Made by a program: the position numbers and the translations under genes. A stretch of 64,000 nt of DNA from Maricaulis maris MCS10. Lineage in GTDB: Bacteria; Pseudomonadota; Alphaproteobacteria; Caulobacterales; Maricaulaceae. Positions 57,668 through 64,000 of the stretch are shown piece after piece; within the stretch, counting starts at the first letter, position 1, and every line of letters starts with the position of its first letter. Under the pieces are notes generated by a model. That model was not told the DNA's origin and did no database searches. It saw only the letters and a program-made list of their open reading frames with translations. The DNA lies in assembly GCF_000014745.1 (NCBI RefSeq), contig NC_008347.1:1-64000 (forward strand). The letters are read 5' to 3'.

Positions 57668-58672
57668 TTATTCCGCCGGTACCGTTCCGGTTTCGCCCAG
57701 GCGCATCGGTTCGATACCCAGGGATTTGAACAGATCGAAGTCTTCATTCTGTTCCGGATTGGGCGTGGTCAGAAGTTCCTCACCGACGAAGATCGAATTG
57801 GCGCCGGCCAGGAAGCACAGCGCCTGAAGCTCGCGGCTCATGCCTTCACGACCGGCCGACAGGCGGACCATCGAGCGCGGCATCAGGATGCGGGCCGTCG
57901 CGATCGTGCGGACAAACTCGATTCCATCGAGCGGCTTGCTGTCCCCCAGCGGCGTATTGGGCACCGCGACAAGATGATTGATCGGCACGCTTTCCGGATG
58001 CGGATCCATCGAGGCCAGCTCGGTCAAAAGGCCGATCCGCGCCGCCTCGTCCTCACCCATGCCGACAATGCCACCGGTGCAGACATGGATGCCGGCACCA
58101 CGAACGCGTGAGAGCGTATCGATGCGGTCCTGATAGGTCCGGGTCGAGATGACGCGGCCATAATCTTCCGGCGCCGTATCCAGATTGTGATTGTAGTAGT
58201 CGAGGCCGGCTTCGCGCAGCTTGTTGGCCTGGCTGTCGGTCAGCATGCCCAGCGTGACGCAGGTTTCCATGCCCATTGATTTCACGCCGCTGATCATGTC
58301 GCAGATCACGTCTTCATCGCGGGTTTTCAGCTCGCGCCAAGCGGCACCCATGCAGAAACGCGTCGCGCCACCGTCTTTTGCCTTCTTCGCCGCATCAAGG
58401 ACATCATCGAGCGGCATCAGCTTGGAGGCTTTTAGCCCGGTGTCGAAATGGGCCGACTGATTGCAATAGCCGCAGTCCTCGGCACAGCCACCTGTCTTGA
58501 TCGACAATAGCTGGCTGGTCTGCACCTGATTGGCCGGATGGCATTGCCTGTGCACGGATTGCGCCGCAAAGATGAGATCGTTGAACGGCGCACGGTAGAT
58601 TTCACCGGCTGTTTCGCGTGTCCAGTCCGTGCGGACCTGCGACAGCTGGTCGATATCGTTGAGAAGACTCAT
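57668..58672 (-). CDS. bioB: Biotin synthase
   Basis: A 334-residue radical-SAM enzyme inserting sulfur into dethiobiotin. The 4Fe-4S motif C63-x3-C67-x2-C70 (CAEDCGYC) is present, as are [13 protein letters not shown] and the C-terminal [12 protein letters not shown]. The other biotin genes are absent from the window, so bioB is separated from bioFDA here. It is divergent from a VanZ gene with only 19 bp between the starts; no BioR-type palindrome is seen. Confidence 0.97.
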   Translation of the reverse strand: MSLLNDIDQLSQVRTDWTRETAGEIYRAPFNDLIFAAQSVHRQCHPANQVQTSQLLSIKTGGCAEDCGYCNQSAHFDTGLKASKLMPLDDVLDAAKKAKDGGATRFCMGAAWRELKTRDEDVICDMISGVKSMGMETCVTLGMLTDSQANKLREAGLDYYNHNLDTAPEDYGRVISTRTYQDRIDTLSRVRGAGIHVCTGGIVGMGEDEAARIGLLTELASMDPHPESVPINHLVAVPNTPLGDSKPLDGIEFVRTIATARILMPRSMVRLSAGREGMSRELQALCFLAGANSIFVGEELLTTPNPEQNEDFDLFKSLGIEPMRLGETGTVPAE

Positions 58673-58691
58673 GGAAGTTCAGTCCCGAAAA

Positions 58692-59090
58692 ATGACACCG
58701 GAAACTAGAAAGACCGGCGCGCCGCGTCCAGACATGACACTGCGCTGGGCTGCCAGGATCCTGCTGGTGGTCGCCATTGTGCTCATCACCGACCTCGCCC
58801 TGCAACCGGGAACCGCTTTGCCGCCGCGCCTGTTTGGCACGGACAAGCTTGAACATTTCGGGGCTTTCCTGATGCTGGCAGTCCTCGCACGCATCGCCTG
58901 GCCTGGTGCACCGCGCTGGATCGGCCTGCTGCTTTTGGTCGGTTATGGTGGCGGGATCGAATGGCTGCAGGCAGCCGGCGACGCCGGTCGGACCGCGTCC
59001 ATCGGCGATATGGTCGCCGATACGCTTGGCGTTGTGGCGGGGCTGGGAATGAGCGCCTGGATCGGAACACGCCGAACGGCGCATATCTAA
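58692..59090 (+). CDS. VanZ-like membrane protein
   Basis: A 132-residue VanZ-family protein with four membrane helices. The family core DKLEHFGAFLMLAVLARIA and GGGIEWLQAAGDAGRTASIGDMVADTLGVVAG is clear. In enterococci VanZ gives low-level teicoplanin resistance, but chromosomal homologues like this one have unknown roles. ATG at 58692 is used; a second ATG at 58734 just precedes the first helix. The gene ends in the A run of a terminator. Confidence 0.88.
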   Translation: MTPETRKTGAPRPDMTLRWAARILLVVAIVLITDLALQPGTALPPRLFGTDKLEHFGAFLMLAVLARIAWPGAPRWIGLLLLVGYGGGIEWLQAAGDAGRTASIGDMVADTLGVVAGLGMSAWIGTRRTAHI

Positions 59091-59117
59091 AAAAAAAGGC
59101 CCCGCCGAAACGGGGCC
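59089..59117 (-). terminator. Rho-independent terminator of the symporter gene
   Basis: Read on the minus strand: stem GGCCCCG/CGGGGCC with a six-base loop followed by nine T. It lies 20 bp beyond the symporter stop and overlaps the convergent VanZ stop codon; a weaker TCTCTT follows on the plus side. Confidence 0.9.
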
Positions 59118-59136
59118 TCTCTTCATTGTCAGGACA

Positions 59137-60648
59137 TCAGTCCTTGGCAGGCGCGTCCTCCGCGGGATCTGCGGGGCCGGTCGTACCCCAGTCATCACCG
59201 TTGAAGTTCGGCGGTAGCTCTCCGGTCTTGTCGAACCGCTTGGTCATCGAGATGACGGCTCCCGACAACAGGATCAGCGCGATCACGTTCGGGATCAGCA
59301 TCGCCGAATTGGCGATATCACCGAAACGCCACAGACCCTCGACATTCAGGATCAACGTGCCGACGAAGGCCACACCGACCCAGGCGAACCGGAACGGCTT
59401 GGCGATCCAGTCACCGGCCAGATAGGTGATGCACTGCTCGGCATAGTAGGACCAGCCGATGATGGTGGTGAAGGCGAACAAGGCCTGCGCCGCCAGAATG
59501 ACCCAGGCCCCGGCGAACATGCCTTCGGCATAGGCCGCTGTGGTGACCGCTGAAGCTTCCAGTGAAGTCGACTGCCAGGCGTAAGCCACGGTGGCACCAT
59601 CGCCGGACGGGAAACTGCCCTCGACAACCAGGATAACCAGGGCGGTCATGGTGCAGATCACCATGGTGTCGATGAACACGCCCAACATGGCGATCTCACC
59701 CTGTTTGACCGGGTTCTTCGTTTGCGCAGCCGCATGTGCGATCGGCGCGGAACCCTGGCCGGCCTCGTTCGAGAACAGGCCCCGGGCCACACCGGCTCGG
59801 ATGGCAGCCAGGACACCGTAACCGGCAGCCCCGCCGACGGCCTGCTCGAGACCGAAGGCATGGCTGAAGATCGTGCCGAAAGCACCCGGAATGTGATCGA
59901 GATGGGTCACCAGCACGAAGACCGCGGCACCGACATAGGCCAGCGCCATGAAGGGGATGATCTTGCCGGCAATCGAACCGATCGACTTGATGCCACCAAT
60001 GATGACGATGAAGACAAGCGCCGAGAGAACCAGGCCGACTGCCCAGGTCGGGATCGTCACGCCCATCGAGGCGCCGGCTTCCACGGCACTTTGGGTAACC
60101 GAGTTGGCCTGGATCATGCCGCCGGTGGCGATGGCCGACAACACGGTGCCGGCGCAGAACAGGATCGCCAGCCAGCCCCAGCCCTTACCCAGACCGTTGC
60201 GGATATAATACATCGGGCCGCCATGATAATGGCCATCCGGGTGTTTCTCGCGATACCGCACCGCCAGGCTGGACTCGGCATAGGCGGCAGCCATGCCGAA
60301 GATGGCTGTGACCCACATCCAGAAGATCGCACCGGGACCACCGAGCGTGAGTGCAGTCGCCACGCCGGCCAGATTGCCGGTACCGACCTGGCCAGACAAC
60401 GCCGTCGACAGGGCCTGCCAGGGCGTAATTTCGCCTTCACCGGTGGATTTGCGGCCGGCCCAGAGCTCGCCAAATGCCGGGAAGAGGCGGCGCAGGGGGC
60501 GGAAGCCGAGCCGGACCATGAAATAGAGGCCTGTGCCCAGAAGCATATAGGTGATGGGTCCGGAGACTGGGATGATGCGCGTCCCGTTCCACTGCCCGCC
60601 CCAGAGAAAGTCGCTGATCGTGAAGATCAGGTCGAATATGGCGTCCAT
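59137..60648 (-). CDS. Alanine/glycine:cation symporter (AGCS family)
   Basis: A 503-residue inner-membrane sodium- or proton-coupled symporter with about ten helices. AGCS signatures: GNLAGVATALTLGGPGAIFWMW, PMYYIRNGLGKGWG, and NEAGQGSAPIAHAAA. ATG at 60648 is five bases after GGGGAG. It imports alanine, glycine or D-alanine. Single gene with its own terminator; divergent from the S41 peptidase gene 153 bp away. No glycine riboswitch was recognised in that gap. Confidence 0.95.
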   Translation of the reverse strand: MDAIFDLIFTISDFLWGGQWNGTRIIPVSGPITYMLLGTGLYFMVRLGFRPLRRLFPAFGELWAGRKSTGEGEITPWQALSTALSGQVGTGNLAGVATALTLGGPGAIFWMWVTAIFGMAAAYAESSLAVRYREKHPDGHYHGGPMYYIRNGLGKGWGWLAILFCAGTVLSAIATGGMIQANSVTQSAVEAGASMGVTIPTWAVGLVLSALVFIVIIGGIKSIGSIAGKIIPFMALAYVGAAVFVLVTHLDHIPGAFGTIFSHAFGLEQAVGGAAGYGVLAAIRAGVARGLFSNEAGQGSAPIAHAAAQTKNPVKQGEIAMLGVFIDTMVICTMTALVILVVEGSFPSGDGATVAYAWQSTSLEASAVTTAAYAEGMFAGAWVILAAQALFAFTTIIGWSYYAEQCITYLAGDWIAKPFRFAWVGVAFVGTLILNVEGLWRFGDIANSAMLIPNVIALILLSGAVISMTKRFDKTGELPPNFNGDDWGTTGPADPAEDAPAKD

Positions 60649-60801
60649 ACCACTCCCCAATTGATTGCTGCGCGCACATTAGGAAGTTGTCGCCCGATCT
60701 GGAAAGGCTTTTCTGCGTCTTCATTGCAGCCGGATGACCCCCAATTAAGTTGAGTCTGCGTGGTTTTCGCCGATGCTCCGCGGCCAGAAAGGAGGGCCGA
60801 A

Positions 60802-62127
60802 ATGATCAATCACATCACAACAGGCCTGGTCTCCAGCGCTTTGGTGTTCGCATTCTCGGCGGCCACAGCAGCCCAGACATCGATCAGCGCGAGCGAGCGC
60901 GAAGCGGCTATCACCGCTCTCGCACAAGTGATCGAAGACGAATTTTTTGACGCCGAACGGGCGGTGCAGATCGCGGATTCCCTGCGCACGGCGAATGCCG
61001 ATGGTGCATTCAATACCGCCGGTGAGGCCGAAGCTTTGGCGGCGGCCCTGACCGCGCGCCTGTCGGAAGAGGATCGTCATTTCGGCGTCAACTATGCCGG
61101 ACCGGAAGCGGTCGCCGCTGCCAATGCCCCGCGCGAGAGCCGCCCGCGTCCGTCTGACGGTGATCGCTGGGCCGGTCTGCGGCGCCAGAATTTCGGCTTT
61201 GCCAGCGTGGAAATCCTCCCGGGCAATATCGGCTATATTGACCTGCGCATGTTCGCACCCATCGAACCCGCCGAGGCGACCGCCCGCGCTGCGCTGGAAT
61301 TCATCGCGGGCACGGACGCTGTGATCTTTGATGTCCGCCAGAATGGCGGCGGTGCGCCATCAATGGTGCAATACCTGGTCAGCCACTTCCTCGAGCCCGG
61401 TGGCGACACGCTGATCAATACCTTCGTGTCACGCGACTACGAATACCCCAACCAGCTGTGGTCACTGCCCTCGCACCCGGCCGGCTTTCGTCCGGATGTT
61501 CCTCTTTACGTGCTCACCAGCGGCCGTACCGGCTCAGCCGGCGAGGCTTTCCCATACCATCTCCAGGCGCTCGAACGGGCTACCTTGATCGGTGAAACAA
61601 CCTACGGCGCCGGCAATCCCGGCGGGACCTTCCTGGTCGATGAAGGCTTTTCCATATTCGTCTCGACCGGGTCGGCCCGCAATCCGGTCACCGGTACCAA
61701 TTGGGAAACCACCGGGGTCGTTCCGGACATTCCGGTCAGCGCCGATGACGCGCTCGACACCGCCTTGGCGGACGCCTATTCGACCCTGCTTGAGGGCGAT
61801 GTCGGCGGCAGCGCGCGTCTGGGCCTGGAATGGGGGCTGGAAAGTCTTCAACTCAGGGACAATCCGGCCTCGGTCGATGCCGCGCAACTGGCGCGCTATG
61901 CCGGCAGCTATGGCATTCGCAGTTTCACTGTCGAGAATGGCCGGTTGATGTACAGCCGGGACGGAGCCCCGGCCGTTGCCATGGAAGCGCTCGGAGATCA
62001 CCGTTTCCGCTTGCCGGACGATGACGAGGCCCGGTTTGTTTTCCAGATGAACCGGTCTGGTCCGGCGACGCGGATGGATTTGCAGCTTCTGAGTGGCCGG
62101 GTCATCGCCAACCCGCGCAACGACTGA
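60802..62127 (+). CDS. S41 family (C-terminal processing/IRBP-like) peptidase, exported
   Basis: A 441-residue exported protease with a signal peptide (about 1-25, LVFAFSAATAAQ). A perfect AAAGGAGG ribosome site supports the ATG at 60802. The N-terminal helical domain (SEREAAITALAQVIEDEFFDAERA) is of the tricorn/IRBP N-terminal type, with no PDZ domain. The S41 core has NIGYIDLRMF and the catalytic serine S245 in SGRTGSAGEAF, with the lysine normally found in other S41 members not evident here. A C-terminal lipocalin-like part follows. The substrate is unknown. Confidence 0.88.
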   Translation: MINHITTGLVSSALVFAFSAATAAQTSISASEREAAITALAQVIEDEFFDAERAVQIADSLRTANADGAFNTAGEAEALAAALTARLSEEDRHFGVNYAGPEAVAAANAPRESRPRPSDGDRWAGLRRQNFGFASVEILPGNIGYIDLRMFAPIEPAEATARAALEFIAGTDAVIFDVRQNGGGAPSMVQYLVSHFLEPGGDTLINTFVSRDYEYPNQLWSLPSHPAGFRPDVPLYVLTSGRTGSAGEAFPYHLQALERATLIGETTYGAGNPGGTFLVDEGFSIFVSTGSARNPVTGTNWETTGVVPDIPVSADDALDTALADAYSTLLEGDVGGSARLGLEWGLESLQLRDNPASVDAAQLARYAGSYGIRSFTVENGRLMYSRDGAPAVAMEALGDHRFRLPDDDEARFVFQMNRSGPATRMDLQLLSGRVIANPRND

Positions 62128-62138
62128 CGGGCCAGGGT

Positions 62139-63047
62139 CTACAGATAGGTGCCGGCCAGGGTGATCACCTGACCGCCGGCACCGATCTTGAAGCGTGCGA
62201 TCCCGGCACCACTGGTCGTATTCACGCCGCCCAGATCCAACTGCCGGACACCACGCGCCCGCAACTGCTCGATACCTTGCCACAGCAGGAGGTTATGGGC
62301 TCCGCGCGGGGCATTCTCATGATCGAGCCAGCCCATCTGATAGGTCGCCGCGGCCCCATGGATAACGAACATCATCGCCGCCCGTTTCTGCTTGCCTTCG
62401 TCCAGCCTCAAGACGAGAAGCGTGTCGCGGTCGCCCTTGGCTTCGACATAGGCAGGCATCAGCGCCGCCGGTGTCGACCGATAGCCACGGGCCGCGCGTT
62501 GACCTTCCTCGGTCTCCAGAAGCCAGCGATACTGTGCCGGCTTGGTGCCGCTGACCGTCACCTTCAGGCCCGCCTTCTCCGCGGCTGTAAGATTGTTGCG
62601 CCACTTTGAGTCCAGGCTCGCGCGCAAGGCGTCGAGCGATTGATCAAGATCGAGCAGGACGGTCGAATGGCCGGTCATCACGCGCTTCATGCCCTTCATC
62701 CCCGACCGGTCGGTTTCATCCGGGGAAAACAGGACAATTCTCGGACGATCCAGGCCCAGCCCGCGCTTGAGCGCGCGGCAGGCAGCCGCTTTCGCATCGG
62801 GTGGCACCGCCTCCAGCCAGACCGGGCCGCGCGTGCACAGTGCCATGCCGACCACGCCGGCAATCTTGCGGCTGGTGAATTGCGCAACACCGATCAGGAC
62901 ACCGTCGGCCACCAGTCCGGCGCGCAAGACTGTGCCGCCCAGCGCCCGGACAGCATCGCCATAGCTCCAGTCCTGTTGCAAGGCGGCAGGCCGGGCCATC
63001 AAGGCCAGGTCCCAGGTCGGACGTCCGATGTCGAGGTCAATCTGCAT
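62139..63047 (-). CDS. FemAB/GNAT-like acyltransferase
   Basis: A 302-residue protein of the BioF2-like/FemAB acetyltransferase group: LDSKWRNNLTAAEKAGLKVTV and LLLWQGIEQLRARGVRQLDLGGV are typical of lipid II:glycine-type or peptidoglycan/lipid aminoacyl transferases with a double GNAT fold. The donor may be an aminoacyl-tRNA. ATG at 63047 is chosen over an upstream start at 63119 whose extension lacks similarity. It is convergent with the S41 gene, 11 bp apart. Confidence 0.82.
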   Translation of the reverse strand: MQIDLDIGRPTWDLALMARPAALQQDWSYGDAVRALGGTVLRAGLVADGVLIGVAQFTSRKIAGVVGMALCTRGPVWLEAVPPDAKAAACRALKRGLGLDRPRIVLFSPDETDRSGMKGMKRVMTGHSTVLLDLDQSLDALRASLDSKWRNNLTAAEKAGLKVTVSGTKPAQYRWLLETEEGQRAARGYRSTPAALMPAYVEAKGDRDTLLVLRLDEGKQKRAAMMFVIHGAAATYQMGWLDHENAPRGAHNLLLWQGIEQLRARGVRQLDLGGVNTTSGAGIARFKIGAGGQVITLAGTYL

Positions 63048-63108
63048 GGCAGGAAGCGTTAGGGAAATCCGGTTAATGAGAGTTAAGCATAGCCAAAAGG
63101 ACGCAGTC

Positions 63109-63291
63109 ATGTTCGCCAAACGCCCCCAGTCCGTGATGGGTCACCGCATTGCCGAGCCGCGTCCGACACTGATGGCGGTATGGCTGGCCTTTCTCTATGT
63201 CGGACTGCCCTTGCTGGTCCTGACAGGTCTGCTGGACCTGGGCATGCAGGTGTTTTTCGGGGTGTGCACCGGGCTTTGGTGCCTGAGTTGA
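63109..63291 (+). CDS. Small membrane protein, function unknown
   Basis: A 60-residue protein; ATG at 63109 follows AAAGGA at eight bases. One or two hydrophobic helices (TLMAVWLAFLYVGLPLLVLTGLL and MQVFFGVCTGLWCLS) follow a basic N-terminus. Family not recognised. Two TTAA half-sites (63073 and 63083) lie just upstream but with a 6-bp spacer, short for a CtrA site. Divergent from the acyltransferase gene. Confidence 0.6.
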   Translation: MFAKRPQSVMGHRIAEPRPTLMAVWLAFLYVGLPLLVLTGLLDLGMQVFFGVCTGLWCLS

Positions 63292-63370
63292 GGCACCGGA
63301 ACTCACAAAACTGACGACAATGTCTCCCTGCCGTGATTGTCTGTGTTGGATTTTTTGGGGGGAGACCAAT

Positions 63371-63847
63371 ATGAGACTGATGATTGTGGCCATTGCGGCC
63401 CTGGCGGTAACGGCCTGTTTTCCGGGCGAGCGGAGCTCTGACGCGAGCGATGAATCGGCTGCCGTGGCGCAAGCCATCTATGACGCATTCGCGGTCGGCG
63501 ATGTTCCGGCATTCACGGCGCTTCTTGATCCGGAAATCGTCTGGAACGAGGCCGAGAACTATCCCTATGACGGCGGCAATCCCTATATCGGGCCGGACGC
63601 GGTCCTGGCCGGTGTGATCGGACCGGTCGTCAATGGATGGGACGGCTTCGCCGCCACGCCCGAGAGCATGATCGCGCAAGGCAACCGGGTCGCCGTGATG
63701 GGCCGCTATACCGGCACTTTCAACGCCACCGGCACGGCCATGGACGCCCAGTTCGTCCATGTCTGGACGATCGAGAATGGTCGCGCCATCGCCTTCCAGC
63801 AATACGCCGACACCTGGCAGGCCCGCAACGTCATGGGCCTCGACTGA
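63371..63847 (+). CDS. SnoaL-like (NTF2 fold) lipoprotein
   Basis: A 158-residue lipoprotein: signal MRLMIVAIAALAVTAC with lipobox VTAC (C16), then an NTF2/SnoaL-like domain (AVAQAIYDAFAVGDVPAFTALLDPEIVWNEAE ... VAVMGRYTGTF ... FVHVWTIENGRAIAFQQYADTW). Such domains bind or isomerise small hydrophobic ligands; the active role is unknown. GGGGGGAG precedes the ATG at good distance. A hairpin follows at 63863. Confidence 0.85.
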   Translation: MRLMIVAIAALAVTACFPGERSSDASDESAAVAQAIYDAFAVGDVPAFTALLDPEIVWNEAENYPYDGGNPYIGPDAVLAGVIGPVVNGWDGFAATPESMIAQGNRVAVMGRYTGTFNATGTAMDAQFVHVWTIENGRAIAFQQYADTWQARNVMGLD

Positions 63848-63862
63848 TCGATGGTCTGATCG

Positions 63863-63888
63863 CCGGCTGACCAGCAAGGGTCAGCCGG
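63863..63888. terminator. Hairpin downstream of the SnoaL-like gene
   Basis: A 10-bp perfect stem CCGGCTGACC / GGTCAGCCGG with loop AGCAAG, 15 bp after the stop. No T run follows, so termination may be partial. The remaining 112 bp to the window end hold no gene that I can support. Confidence 0.5.
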
Positions 63889-64000
63889 TCGTCAGCGTGT
63901 CGGATCCGTCCGGGCAGCGGACTGTCGCGAAACAAGAAGAATGGCTCGTCTTGAGGGATCAGGTTCGAATCCCACAGCCTTGAGCGCGTTCCATGTGAGC

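Noticed and set aside
63073-63086. Two TTAA half-sites as a CtrA box
   Set aside because: The spacer is six bases, not seven.
63940-64000. tRNA or tmRNA-like T arm (GGTTCGAATCCC) at the window end
   Set aside because: The flanking bases do not form a 5-bp T stem and no acceptor or CCA follows; it appears to be chance unless sequence beyond the window shows otherwise.

Overview
The window looks like the start of the chromosome of a high-GC alphaproteobacterium close to Maricaulis (Hyphomonadaceae/Maricaulaceae). It opens with dnaA-dnaN-recF and carries alphaproteobacterial hallmarks: a mitofilin/HemY heme cluster, a tsaD-gpsA operon divergent from hemC, IalB-like and CC0125/CC1285-type envelope proteins, and a CtrA-like promoter box. 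The genus is an inference from gene order and families, not a database result. Genes are dense, often joined by ATGA/GTGA overlaps, and almost all housekeeping or envelope related. I saw no phage, insertion sequence, CRISPR array or toxin-antitoxin pair.

Layout. 0-4 kb: replication genes dnaA, dnaN, recF. 4-5.5 kb: a CPBP-family membrane protease divergent from a TetR regulator, with a palindromic operator between them. 5.8-9.7 kb: a four-gene cassette of circularly permuted ATP-grasp, alpha-E, transglutaminase and Anbu proteasome-like protease, the most system-like locus in the window. 9.7-13.6 kb: a LysE exporter and a GT2-GT39-VTT envelope module flanked by two 18-bp-period repeats. 13.7-20.2 kb: gyrB, a sulfotransferase-like protein and polA. 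20.4-32.2 kb: a prolyl oligopeptidase lipoprotein, dapF, secreted proteins, a FecA-like TonB receptor with a Fur-like box, an HSD10-like dehydrogenase, an isoaspartyl peptidase, a SpoU methylase and an IalB-like protein. 32.3-39.3 kb: rlmN, a monooxygenase-GNAT fusion, a chemotaxis transducer, a secreted methyltransferase, a creatininase homologue and envelope proteins.

39.3-47.2 kb: the minus-strand operon tsaD-gpsA-YCII-Rieske, divergent from hemC-hemD-mic60-hemY-uridine kinase. 47.3-48.6 kb: tRNA-Thr(CGT) followed by a 123-bp tandem duplication, then a YghU-type GST. 48.7-53.1 kb: LVIVD and DUF305 proteins, then bacterioferritin and its ferredoxin under a promoter overlapped by a Fur-like site, then an AIM24 protein. 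53.2-57.4 kb: two stand-alone receivers, yggT-yggU-folD, tRNA-Ala(CGC), an XRE regulator and a FliL-like protein. 57.4-63.8 kb: bioB-phhB, VanZ, an alanine:cation symporter, an S41 peptidase, a FemAB-like acyltransferase and two small envelope proteins.

The main points worth a second look are the Anbu cassette, a DnaA whose usual arginine-finger position is leucine, a 34-nt strictly alternating purine/pyrimidine tract just upstream of gyrB, the tandem repeat that echoes the tRNA-Thr tail, and the iron-responsive candidate sites.
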